A DNA stretch of 64,000 nt, from the NCBI GenBank assembly GCA_902616725.1, contig CACMTZ010000004.1:62001-126000 (forward strand). The letters are read 5' to 3'. The position numbers were made by a program, and so were the translations under genes. Below, piece by piece: positions 9,643-18,993 of the stretch (positions are counted from its first letter, which is position 1; the number at the start of each line of letters is the position of its first letter). The DNA comes from an uncultured Pelagibacteraceae bacterium. GTDB taxonomy: Bacteria > Pseudomonadota > Alphaproteobacteria > Pelagibacterales > Pelagibacteraceae. The notes beneath the pieces are model-generated. The model saw only the letters and a list, made by a program, of their open reading frames with translations, was not told where the DNA came from and did no database searches.

Positions 9643-11802
9643 CTAAAAACTATTACTTAATAAAAGATCTGTGTTGTAATTTGGTTTATCAACAAAAAAA
9701 TTATAGTCAGTAGAAATTTTAAAATCAAAACTATCAATTTTTTGAGAAAATTTTAAACTGGTATTAATAGCCTCATCCAACTCAAATGAAAATTTCATCT
9801 CATCTATTGGAACATATCCAAGTGAAAAATAAAACTCGTCGTAATAACCTCCCCGCGTACCAAATCTCTCAATGTTAACAACTGTCGACCAACCTGTTAT
9901 CGATGTTCTATCAATACCATAACCAATTCTATAATTATATTTGGATCTATTATTAGACTCATATTCATAGGTAGTACTTTGATTATTCAAATAATAAAAT
10001 TCTGCATCAGATGATGGACTTAAGTCTGCAATAAATTCTAATCTTCCATGGTGATTAATAATTTCCTTATCTTTATCTCCTTTATCTGTTTTATCAAAGA
10101 GTGCTCCAATAGTGGCTACTGCAGTCTTAATATTTTGATCTTTATAATGTAATGCATCAGCTAAACTACTACCTAAAATTGTTTTTTCATCAAATGGTTT
10201 AAGTTTGGTAAATCCAATTTCAAACTTAACACCTGGATTTAAGTTGATATCGTTTTCGTGGATTCTTTTCCCAAAATTTATTGACCCAAATATTTGTTGC
10301 CCATTTCTATTACCCTCTAATTTGTTGCCATTAATAACTCTTAGATGATCAATTTCTAGTAAGCTAAGTCCAATAATACTATCATTAAAATAATCATTAT
10401 CTTTAATTTTTGTACGATAAGCAGCCAAGCTATAAGTATTTGTATTTAAATTAGATCCATGGCTTCCAATATCTACATCGTCCTTTCCAAATTGAAAAAC
10501 ATATCCGTACATTAAATCTCTATCGTCTTCATCAATTCTGTCAGTACCAAAAGATACTCCGTAATTTTGAATATCCCTTGAGGATGTATTTTTTACATTT
10601 TTTTCTCCTATAATAAATCTTCCCTCACTCCAATCGAACCAATCATTACTTCTATAAGTTCTATCTCTTTCTTTCTTAAAAGCGTCAAACGCACTAACTA
10701 GTTTTGCAACTTTTTGATTTTGAAAATCAATATTGGCATTTAAGTTTGAGAGATTGTCTTTATTTTTGTGTCTTCTAAGCCACTCAATTCTATGAAAAAT
10801 CGGAAGCGTGTTGTTTCTTATCACACGTTTTGACATTTCCACGTTAGCCTCGATAATTGCTTTTACATCAGCATTAGCAGATGGATCAGTACAGGCAATG
10901 GTCCTAGCACATTGTAGGTCGTATTCATGAATCTTATCTGTAGTAGCTGCAGTTTCTTTGTCACTTGTAACAAATAATTTTGTAAAGTTTGCAGCAAAAA
11001 TAAAACCTCGCATATCATCAACTCTGCTACCTAAATCGAAAGTAGAAAAAGTTGAGGACAAAGTTGTGATATCATAAGCAGTGCTCAAGGTATATTTGTT
11101 CATTCTGGCATTAGTATCTCCAGCTACATAAAGTGCAGTTCCATCTGAATTAAATTGAATATTTCTCATACTAGTATCTGAAGTTGCTAATGAGCCAGAA
11201 ATTTCTCCTGGTGTTACTCCAGATCTCAGATCCCAAGCATTTGATAAATCAAATTGTCTTATTTTATCTGTCGTCTTTCCACCTACAAACATCCTTGTGC
11301 CATCAGGTTTGAAAGCCAGAGTTCTTAGTTGATTCTCTACATATACTCCAGTTTCTGTTACTTCATATATTTTCTCACAAACCAATGTTGACGAATCCCA
11401 CGCAGTGTTTAATCTAAATTGAAAAATAGCAACACCCGGATTTCCACTGAAATCTTTATTAGTAGCTACAAACATTTTTGTACCATCGGGCTTAAATTCT
11501 ATTGCATGTGGTAATTTCATATTAGTGCTACATGTTAATTGAGTTCCATCTCCATCATTAAAAGATCTTGTTGCAGTACTTATATCAAAGGGTGTACTAA
11601 GCGAATATTGAACTACAAATGCGTTTTCATTTCCAAGACGACTTGTGATATACATTATCTTACCATCAGGTTTAAAGTTTATTCCTCTAACACCAGGAGT
11701 ATCACTCGTAACATCTTTTGTCTGAACAAATGATAATTCAGCAAATGAACGTGAACTAAATAAGATTAAAAAAAATATTAAAAATAAAAAAGTTTTTTTC
11801 AT
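9643..11802 (-). CDS. Secreted beta-propeller-repeat protein with C-terminal autotransporter-like beta-barrel
   Basis: Signal peptide; repeated F.PDGT.M[FY]V...[QK][YF].LS.[PA][FY]D.[ST]T units; barrel-like C-terminus ending in F; paralog of 21477, 24045 and 26261 genes. Confidence 0.75.
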   Translation of the reverse strand: MKKTFLFLIFFLILFSSRSFAELSFVQTKDVTSDTPGVRGINFKPDGKIMYITSRLGNENAFVVQYSLSTPFDISTATRSFNDGDGTQLTCSTNMKLPHAIEFKPDGTKMFVATNKDFSGNPGVAIFQFRLNTAWDSSTLVCEKIYEVTETGVYVENQLRTLAFKPDGTRMFVGGKTTDKIRQFDLSNAWDLRSGVTPGEISGSLATSDTSMRNIQFNSDGTALYVAGDTNARMNKYTLSTAYDITTLSSTFSTFDLGSRVDDMRGFIFAANFTKLFVTSDKETAATTDKIHEYDLQCARTIACTDPSANADVKAIIEANVEMSKRVIRNNTLPIFHRIEWLRRHKNKDNLSNLNANIDFQNQKVAKLVSAFDAFKKERDRTYRSNDWFDWSEGRFIIGEKNVKNTSSRDIQNYGVSFGTDRIDEDDRDLMYGYVFQFGKDDVDIGSHGSNLNTNTYSLAAYRTKIKDNDYFNDSIIGLSLLEIDHLRVINGNKLEGNRNGQQIFGSINFGKRIHENDINLNPGVKFEIGFTKLKPFDEKTILGSSLADALHYKDQNIKTAVATIGALFDKTDKGDKDKEIINHHGRLEFIADLSPSSDAEFYYLNNQSTTYEYESNNRSKYNYRIGYGIDRTSITGWSTVVNIERFGTRGGYYDEFYFSLGYVPIDEMKFSFELDEAINTSLKFSQKIDSFDFKISTDYNFFVDKPNYNTDLLLSNSF

Positions 11803-11876
11803 TAAAAATAATACATTTTATAATTAAATAATTTTCTTTTGGAGTCTATTAAGTATTAGTTTAAAATAAGTAAAAA

Positions 11877-12314
11877 TTAGAGTTTTTTTGTTAATACTAA
11901 ATTATTGATCCAAGGCTTATCACCTTCTTTAAATTTAATAGAATCCATTATTTCCTGAATAAAAAAAGTACCAAGACCACCTGGTTTGACGTCATCGATT
12001 GCTCTATGTTTAACTTTACTTTTTTCAACTGGTTTGCCTTTATCAAAAAACGAAATTTCAAGTTCTTTATCTGTACAAGAGATTCTTACTGCCATTCGAT
12101 CTTGTGTATCGGGATAATCTTTATAAGCGTGTTTAACAATATTTTGTGCTGCTTCAGCAATTGCTAAAACTAATTCTTCCCTTAATTCTTCATTAATTTT
12201 AAATTTTTCAAAAACTTCTCTTGAGAAACTTCTTACATCTTTCAAACTTGATGAATTTACTAAGAAATCTTTTTTTTCAGATAAATTTGTTGTATCCCCG
12301 ACTTCAGTGCTCAT
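11877..12314 (-). CDS. RsbW-like serine kinase / anti-sigma factor (HATPase_c_2)
   Basis: N-box-like ELVLAIAEAAQNIVKHAY; GGLGTFFIQEIMDSI. Confidence 0.85.
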   Translation of the reverse strand: MSTEVGDTTNLSEKKDFLVNSSSLKDVRSFSREVFEKFKINEELREELVLAIAEAAQNIVKHAYKDYPDTQDRMAVRISCTDKELEISFFDKGKPVEKSKVKHRAIDDVKPGGLGTFFIQEIMDSIKFKEGDKPWINNLVLTKKL

Positions 12315-12329
12315 TATCTTTATCTTTAA

Positions 12330-12629
12330 TTACTCCAAATTTAAAATTTGTTCTAACTTTGCCATCATAATTACTTTTAAAACAGATTTACTCACGTCTT
12401 TAACTATTAGCTTAGTTCCTTTCTCTAATGCTTTCTGATGACTTTCAATTAAAACTGATATGCCTGACGAGTCCATGTATTGAACATTACTTAAGTTTAA
12501 GTTTACATTTTTACCAGCATCGATCAGAGGAAAAATAACTTCTTTCGCCCCCTCTGTTTTATCCATATCTATCTCACCATCTAAAAATACAGTGCTAGTG
12601 TCACCTTCTTCTGTTACTTTATATGTCAT
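12330..12629 (-). CDS. STAS-domain anti-anti-sigma factor
   Basis: VQYMDSSGISVLIE phosphoacceptor motif. Confidence 0.9.
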   Translation of the reverse strand: MTYKVTEEGDTSTVFLDGEIDMDKTEGAKEVIFPLIDAGKNVNLNLSNVQYMDSSGISVLIESHQKALEKGTKLIVKDVSKSVLKVIMMAKLEQILNLE

Positions 12630-12910
12630 AGAAACTTCCTTGCCATTGCTAAAACTTTTTCAACTGGTTGACTGACTTCTTTGAGCTCAACTTTAGTATT
12701 TTTTTCTTTTGCTCTTTGATTACTTTCAACTATCACTGAAATTCCAGACGAGTCCATATATTGAACGCCTTTAAGGTTCAAATGAACTTCCTTTCCAGAG
12801 TCAATAAGTGGAAATACTACTTCTCTAACGTTGTCAGCAACATCCATATCTATCTCTCCATCCAAGAATACAGTGCTGACATTTTCGCTTTCAGTAACTT
12901 TAAATTTCAT
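12626..12910 (-). CDS. STAS-domain anti-anti-sigma factor (second copy)
   Basis: VQYMDSSGISVIVE motif; overlaps and resembles the neighbouring STAS gene. Confidence 0.9.
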   Translation of the reverse strand: MKFKVTESENVSTVFLDGEIDMDVADNVREVVFPLIDSGKEVHLNLKGVQYMDSSGISVIVESNQRAKEKNTKVELKEVSQPVEKVLAMARKFL

Positions 12911-12980
12911 TATTTTAATATTTTATAAAGCTAATAACAAAAAACATATAAAAATTAAACCCAAATTGGCCAACGAAATC

Positions 12981-13008
12981 AAATATTGAGTGAAATTAGG
13001 CAATATTT
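12981..13008. promoter_or_regulatory. Inverted repeat AAATATTG-N12-CAATATTT in the STAS/pilin divergent promoter region (candidate operator)
   Basis: Perfect 8-bp arms at 12981-12988 and 13001-13008, 20 bp centre to centre; TTGGCCAA palindrome just upstream at 12966-12973. Confidence 0.45.
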
Positions 13009-13071
13009 ATAGTTTACATCATCGATAATTATTATAAATTTTCGTCATTAATTAATTAATAAAGAGGAAAC

Positions 13072-13569
13072 ATGAAAAATAACAAAGGTTTTACGTTGAT
13101 CGAACTATTAGTTGTTGTTGCGATTATTGGTATTCTAGCAGCTGTAGGTGTTGTTGCATATAATGGTTACACTAAAAGTGCAAAAATAAATGCAGCAAAA
13201 TCTAATCAAGCATCTGTAGTAAAATATATAGCAGCTGAACTTCAAAAATGTAATCTTGGTGGAGATACATCGATGAGTGGTAATTTATCTTGTAAACAAA
13301 CCGATGGTACTAATGCTACTCCAGCTCAAGTTATAGCAGCAACTATAACAGCCCTAAGTGATTTTAAAAACCCGCATAGTACTAAATGTGCAGCTTTAAC
13401 AAACGGAACAGATGCAGCTACAGCACTTGTGACTGGGGCGACATGTTTAAAAAGTGGAACTGGATACACAACTTTAGTTGTAGATACTACAGATACAGAC
13501 GTAATAAATGTAGTTACAACAGTTGATGACGAAGGCGGTACAGCAACTAACAAAGTTGAAGTAGAATAA
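13072..13569 (+). CDS. Type IV pilin
   Basis: Prepilin motif MKNNKGFTLIELLVVVAIIGILAAVG; Cys pairs in C-terminal half; RBS AGAGG upstream. Confidence 0.92.
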   Translation: MKNNKGFTLIELLVVVAIIGILAAVGVVAYNGYTKSAKINAAKSNQASVVKYIAAELQKCNLGGDTSMSGNLSCKQTDGTNATPAQVIAATITALSDFKNPHSTKCAALTNGTDAATALVTGATCLKSGTGYTTLVVDTTDTDVINVVTTVDDEGGTATNKVEVE

Positions 13570-13580
13570 TTCTTTAACTA

Positions 13581-14024
13581 TTGAAAGAAATAAAAAAAAT
13601 AAAAACTAAAAGCTCAAAAGGATTTTCTCTTGTTGAGCTTTTAGTCGTTGTTGCAATTTTAGGAATTTTATCTACAGTAGGTCTTGTTTCCTACAATGGT
13701 TATGTTTCTGGAACCAAAGAAAAATCTGCAAAAAATGTTATGCAACAAATTTCTTTGGCACAAACAGAGGAATACTCAAATAGTGGTAGCTATTTTACTC
13801 AATCCGAGGGAACTTGCACACCAACTGACATGACATCAAATGAGATTGAGGATGAATTATTTGGTGGCGGCGATCAAATTGCTTCTGATGCTGGCTACAA
13901 TATATGTATCGCAAGCACTGGTTCAGCAAATTATGATATTTTCGCTTCTGAAATTTCAGGCAACACTCCCTGCACACTCACCCTAAGTCGAAATGGAAAT
14001 TTCACTAGAGGTAATGATTGTTAA
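13581..14024 (+). CDS. Type IV pilin (second copy, TTG start)
   Basis: SSKGFSLVELLVVVAILGILSTVGLVSYNGY; 11 bp after the first pilin. Confidence 0.88.
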   Translation: MKEIKKIKTKSSKGFSLVELLVVVAILGILSTVGLVSYNGYVSGTKEKSAKNVMQQISLAQTEEYSNSGSYFTQSEGTCTPTDMTSNEIEDELFGGGDQIASDAGYNICIASTGSANYDIFASEISGNTPCTLTLSRNGNFTRGNDC

Positions 14025-14098
14025 GAATTAAACATTAAAATCAATTTGATCACTAAATTAATTGCTAGTTGAAATTTTTTTGTTAGGTAATAAAAATT

Positions 14099-16261
14099 AT
14101 GGACAAAGATATGGCGCAAGAAGTAATAGATGTGTTAACTAGTAATATAGACACTTTGTGGGTTATTGACTGCGCGATATTAGTTTTCATTATGCAGGCA
14201 GGTTTTATGTGTATGGAAACTGGTTTATCTAGACATAAAAATAGTATCAACGTTGCTTTAAAAAATGCTGCAGACTTTGGTGTTTCAGTAGTGATCTTTT
14301 GGATCTTTGGATTTGGTTTGATGTTTGGTACTTCCTATAACGGATTTTTTGGTACTGATTTATTTTTCTTTAAAACCGATAAAGCTGAGTACATGACTTA
14401 CTTTGTCTTTCAAGCAATGTTTGTTGCAACAGCGGCAACTATCATCTCAGGTGCTGTTGCAGAAAGAATGAAATTTAATGGGTATTTAATCATGACTGTT
14501 TTAGCAACAGGAATTATCTATCCAATTGTTGGACATTGGGCTTGGTCTTCAAGTTATCTTTCAAAGTATGATACTGTTGATCAATTGTTAGCGATAACAG
14601 GTACTGTTAAAACTACTGGTTGGCTCTCAGATTTGGGTTTTGTTGACTTTGCCGGAAGTACTATTGTTCATTCTGTAGGTGGATGGATCGCATTAGCAGC
14701 AGTGATTATTTTAGGACCAAGAATTGGAAAATATTCAGAGGCTAATAAAGGAAAATTTACTGGGTCTAGTTTTCCTTTGGCAGTCTTAGGTACACTTATT
14801 TTATGGTTTGGTTGGTTTGGTTTCAACGGCGGAAGTAATGGTGCAATGGATGATGCGGTTCCTTTAATTTTAATCAATACTTTCTTAGCAGCAGCTTTTG
14901 GTTTATTAACTGGATTAGGTATTTCATATTTAAGATTTAAAAAGCCAGATCCATTTTATATCATTTTAGGTCCTCTAGCTGGTTTAGTTGCAATTACAGC
15001 TGGTTGTAATTCAATGACTTCAGTTACTTCGATCTTTGTTGGGATTATAGGTGCAATTGTTGCAATTATTGTAAACGAAATATTAAATAAATTTGAAATT
15101 GATGATGTTGTTGGAGCGGTACCAGTTCACTTAGCTGCAGGGGTTTGGGGAACACTAGCAGTTGGTTTATTTAGTGACTTAAGTATTTTGGATACGGGGC
15201 TTGATAGATTTTCTCAAATAAAAATTCAGTTAATTGGTATCATTTCGATTGGTGCATTTACATTTATATCTTCATTTATAATTTTAAGTCTTTTTAATAA
15301 ATTTTATCCACTCAGAGTAAGTCCTGTTCAAGAGGAACTCGGGTTGAACATTGCAGAACATAATGCGGTATCAATTGAGCATGATTTAATTACTATTTTA
15401 GATAAACAATCAGAGTCTGGTGATCTCAAAATAAGAGGACCACAAGATCCGTTTACTGCCGGGGGCGTGATTGGTCTTTATTATAACAAGCTTATGAGCA
15501 AACTTGAGACTAGTGAAGATGAAAAAAACAAATGGCGAGAAAGAATTTCAAAAGAGGTAAAACTTGCTGTTAAAGTTCAAGAAAATTTTTTACCTAAAAG
15601 AAATTTAAAAAATTATCCAGTGCATGGAATTAATATTGCAGCAAGAGAAGTATCAGGTGATTTTTTTAGTTTTTATCCTCATAACGATAGTATTTATTTT
15701 ATAATTGCGGATGTGGCTGGCAAAGGAATTCATGCTGGGATGGTCATGGCTAAGGCATCTACTTTATTTGAAGTTTTAGCACAATCTAAAGTAGACCCTG
15801 ATGAAATGGTTTTTCATATGAACAATGATTTAAATAATACTAAAACTGCTGGCATGTTTGTGACCTCAATTGTGGGAGAATATAATTTAATTACAGATGA
15901 GATCAGATGGGTAAATGCAGGTCATCAACCTGCAATTTTAAGAAACGGACAAGGTAAATATGATCAGTTTGAAAGTTCAGCTCCACCATTAGGAGTAATA
16001 AAACAAAAAGATAAAAGTGTTTACAACATTCATAAAACAAAATTAAATGCTTCAAGGTTTTATGCTTTTACTGATGGTTTATCTGAAAGTCTAAATGATA
16101 AAGGTGAAGAAATAGGGATCGAAGGTTCGATTGGTATCATCGAACAAAATTATAGTAAAGATACAGTTAAACAATTAGATGGTATTACTCAATCTGTAAT
16201 AGGAACGAGCCAAAATAGAAAATTATCTGATGATCTAACATTGATAAGTATTGGAAAATAA
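14099..16261 (+). CDS. Ammonium transporter (Amt) fused to a cytoplasmic SpoIIE/PP2C phosphatase domain
   Basis: Amt core with candidate twin histidines (FAGSTIVHSVGG; GAVPVHLAAGVWG) and LILWFGWFGFNGGS; then REVSGDFF, ADVAGKGIHAG, NAGHQP, FTDGLSE, DDLTLI. Confidence 0.93.
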   Translation: MDKDMAQEVIDVLTSNIDTLWVIDCAILVFIMQAGFMCMETGLSRHKNSINVALKNAADFGVSVVIFWIFGFGLMFGTSYNGFFGTDLFFFKTDKAEYMTYFVFQAMFVATAATIISGAVAERMKFNGYLIMTVLATGIIYPIVGHWAWSSSYLSKYDTVDQLLAITGTVKTTGWLSDLGFVDFAGSTIVHSVGGWIALAAVIILGPRIGKYSEANKGKFTGSSFPLAVLGTLILWFGWFGFNGGSNGAMDDAVPLILINTFLAAAFGLLTGLGISYLRFKKPDPFYIILGPLAGLVAITAGCNSMTSVTSIFVGIIGAIVAIIVNEILNKFEIDDVVGAVPVHLAAGVWGTLAVGLFSDLSILDTGLDRFSQIKIQLIGIISIGAFTFISSFIILSLFNKFYPLRVSPVQEELGLNIAEHNAVSIEHDLITILDKQSESGDLKIRGPQDPFTAGGVIGLYYNKLMSKLETSEDEKNKWRERISKEVKLAVKVQENFLPKRNLKNYPVHGINIAAREVSGDFFSFYPHNDSIYFIIADVAGKGIHAGMVMAKASTLFEVLAQSKVDPDEMVFHMNNDLNNTKTAGMFVTSIVGEYNLITDEIRWVNAGHQPAILRNGQGKYDQFESSAPPLGVIKQKDKSVYNIHKTKLNASRFYAFTDGLSESLNDKGEEIGIEGSIGIIEQNYSKDTVKQLDGITQSVIGTSQNRKLSDDLTLISIGK

Positions 16262-16321
16262 GAGTTATTTCTAAAATTAATTAATTGAAAAAAACAATAT
16301 ACTTAATATCTTTTCATTTTT

Positions 16322-17626
16322 ATGTTTTTGTATTTCGTAAGATTTAAATTATTTTTGATATCAATAATTTTGTTGATTTCAACATCGGCATTTTCGTCAG
16401 AAAAAAACATTACCTACATGCAGATATTACAAGATCCTAATAATTTAGATTTAAATTTAAAATATGCTCAACAACAAGGAAAAGTTGGTAACTTTAAACA
16501 AACAATCTCAACACTAGAAAGATTAAATATGCTTTATCCAGATAACATTGAAATCAAATTATACCTGTTATCTGTTTTAGTCCAAGTCGACTCTCCAGAA
16601 AAAGCTAACACTATTATTGAAGATATGAAATTAAGAAGAGATCTTTCAGCAGAGGACTTAGAAACATTACAAGAAATTGAAGAAGAGTTAAGAGATCGTG
16701 AACCAAGTTTGTGGAATTTTACAGCCGATGTTGGTTTTGGTGCAACGTTTTCCAACAACGTCAATAGTGTATCTAAAACTAGATTGAAATACGATTCTGG
16801 TTCAATCGCAGCTTTTACATCGCCAAAACATGATAGAACTGAAAGTGCATCTATAGGTATTGGTGCTACTAGACCTATAGGAGAAGAGTCGTCATTATTA
16901 TTAAATTTTGCTCATACTACCTCTAATCAATATCAAGAAGCAGATGATGATTTTCAAAGTTATGGTTTAACGATTGGTTTAGATACCACTTTAGGTAATC
17001 AAAGTTTAAGTCCATACATAATTATGAGTAAAACTGATGCACAACATGATGCGGATAGCTTTTCATTGATGCTAGGAGTAGGAGGATTTTTTACAGTTGG
17101 AGAGAGACATTCTTTTAGTTATGGATATTCTTACTCAGACTCTAAAGCAAATCAAAATTCAGAAGACACAACAGCTGATGAAACGAATGCAATTGGTCAT
17201 GGTTATACGTTTGGTTATGATTTAATAATAACTCCAATAATTTCTAGTTCACTCAGTTTAGGTTATAGTGATAGTGATGCAAAAGTTGATGCTGGAAATG
17301 ATTACGAAACTTATGAATTTGGTATCGGTTTAAATTTTGCATTTCCATGGGCTTATATTGCATGGAGTGCTTCAACCAGTTTTAATGATTACAAAGCTGT
17401 CGATACGTCAGTAGACTCAACAAAACTGAGATCTGACCATGCGACTACAACAGACATAATGATTACGAAAGCTATTGGAGATATTTTTCCGATAATTGAT
17501 CCAAACAGATCGTTGTTTATTAACTTGTCTTATGAAAAGACTTTTTCTGAGGCAAATATAATGAACTATGATTATTTAGCCGATTCCTTTGCATTAAGTT
17601 TTTCTAAAGCTTTAAAACTAAATTAA
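16322..17626 (+). CDS. Secreted TPR-like domain plus outer-membrane beta-barrel protein
   Basis: Signal peptide; TPR-like YAQQQGKVGNFKQTISTLERLNMLYPDN; alternating aromatic/polar barrel-like strands to the C-terminus. Confidence 0.6.
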   Translation: MFLYFVRFKLFLISIILLISTSAFSSEKNITYMQILQDPNNLDLNLKYAQQQGKVGNFKQTISTLERLNMLYPDNIEIKLYLLSVLVQVDSPEKANTIIEDMKLRRDLSAEDLETLQEIEEELRDREPSLWNFTADVGFGATFSNNVNSVSKTRLKYDSGSIAAFTSPKHDRTESASIGIGATRPIGEESSLLLNFAHTTSNQYQEADDDFQSYGLTIGLDTTLGNQSLSPYIIMSKTDAQHDADSFSLMLGVGGFFTVGERHSFSYGYSYSDSKANQNSEDTTADETNAIGHGYTFGYDLIITPIISSSLSLGYSDSDAKVDAGNDYETYEFGIGLNFAFPWAYIAWSASTSFNDYKAVDTSVDSTKLRSDHATTTDIMITKAIGDIFPIIDPNRSLFINLSYEKTFSEANIMNYDYLADSFALSFSKALKLN

Positions 17627-17722
17627 TCAATTTTTTTTAAAATACCTTAAATTAAGGCTTTTTTGCCGTTCAATTTGAGTTTTTAAAGTTTATTTTTTTT
17701 ATATTTTTGTTAGTTTTACGAA

Positions 17723-18934
17723 ATGAAAAAATTATTGTCAGTTCTGTCAGGTCTAATTTTTATGATCAGCACGAGTGTTTTTGCTGAAGAAAAATTAACT
17801 ATTGAAAAACAATTAGTTGGAATTGTTGGTGCAATTTCAGGAACTGTTAAAACTGAAACAAGAGAATTAAAAGCTGGTGACAAAATATATTTAAATGAAA
17901 CAATTGTTGCTGGTGCAGGATCTGGAACACAAATTTTACTTTTAGATCAATCAACATTTACTATAGGCGAAGATTCTGAAGTTGTCATGGATACATTTAT
18001 ATTTGATCCTGCAACAAATGATGGAAAAATAGTTGCAAGTGTTAAACAAGGGAGCTTAAAAGTTATCTCTGGTTTAATTAGTAAAAAAAATCCGGATAGT
18101 TTAACAGTAGAAGTGCCAGAGGGAACACTTGGATCAAGAGGAACAGAGTTTCAAACAATCGTATCAAAAGGTAAAACTGATACTTTATTAATAGGTCCAG
18201 GAAAAAATAATACTTTAGGAATGAGACCAGGAGCAGTTCTGGTTGGAAATAACTTAGGCTCAACTTTACTAGATAATCCTTACAGCATGGCTTCAATGAC
18301 CAAAGGTAAAGCACCTGGACAAGCAAAAAAAATTACCAAAAATCAATTAAAGAAATTTAATAAAAAGATGAAAGCCCTAAGAGTTGCTAAGCTCTCACCA
18401 GAAGAAAAGAAAGGTAAGAGAAAAGAAATGAAAAAGCAATTAAGAAAAGAGCTTAAGTCTATGGGTTTTGAAAAAGAGGAAATTAAATCAATTATTAAAG
18501 AAAATATTCAAAAAGATAAAGAGAAGAAAGTAGCTATCAAAAAAGAAAGAGCTGAGAAGAAAAAAGCTAAAAAGAAAAAAGCCAAAGCAGAAAAGAAAAA
18601 GAATAAAAAGAAAAAAGCTACTAAAAAAGGTTCTAAAAAGAAAAAAGTAGTTAAGAAAAAAGAAGGTAAAAAGAAAAAAGCTACTAAGAAAAAAGCTACT
18701 AAGAAAAAAGCTACAAAGAAAAAAGCAGTTAAGAAAAAGCCGGCTAAAAAGAAAAAAGCAGTTAAGAAAAAAGCAGTCAAAAAGAAAAAGGTAGTTAAAA
18801 AGAAGAAGAAGGTAGTTAAGAAAAAACCTAAAAAGAAAATTAAGAAAAAAATAGCGAAGAAAAGAAAGATCGTTAAAAAGAAAAGAGCTGCTAAAAAGAA
18901 AAAAGCTAAAAAGAAAAGAAGAAAAAAGAAGTAA
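17723..18934 (+). CDS. Secreted FecR-domain protein with very long Lys/Ala-rich C-terminal tail
   Basis: Signal peptide ...STSVFAEE; FecR-like region (LDQSTFTIGEDSEVVMDTFIFDP...VPEGTLGSRGTEF); tail of KKKATKKKAVKKK repeats. Confidence 0.8.
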   Translation: MKKLLSVLSGLIFMISTSVFAEEKLTIEKQLVGIVGAISGTVKTETRELKAGDKIYLNETIVAGAGSGTQILLLDQSTFTIGEDSEVVMDTFIFDPATNDGKIVASVKQGSLKVISGLISKKNPDSLTVEVPEGTLGSRGTEFQTIVSKGKTDTLLIGPGKNNTLGMRPGAVLVGNNLGSTLLDNPYSMASMTKGKAPGQAKKITKNQLKKFNKKMKALRVAKLSPEEKKGKRKEMKKQLRKELKSMGFEKEEIKSIIKENIQKDKEKKVAIKKERAEKKKAKKKKAKAEKKKNKKKKATKKGSKKKKVVKKKEGKKKKATKKKATKKKATKKKAVKKKPAKKKKAVKKKAVKKKKVVKKKKKVVKKKPKKKIKKKIAKKRKIVKKKRAAKKKKAKKKRRKKK

Positions 18935-18993
18935 TTAGCTAGTTCCTAATAAGTTTCATTTACATTACTTAAATTAGATATAAATTTCACTTT

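Noticed and set aside
17645-17657. CCTTAAATTAAGG followed by T6 as a terminator
   Set aside because: Stem is very short and AT-rich; too weak to call.
14080-17715. TTTTTGTTAG upstream of the Amt gene (~14083) and the FecR gene (~17705) as extra copies of the TTGTGTTAGA motif
   Set aside because: Similarity is partial and falls in T-rich DNA; not distinguishable from chance by eye.
18508-18780. Antisense 90-aa ORF rich in Phe/Leu
   Set aside because: It is the complement of the lysine-rich repeat; composition is forced by AAG/AAA codons on the other strand.
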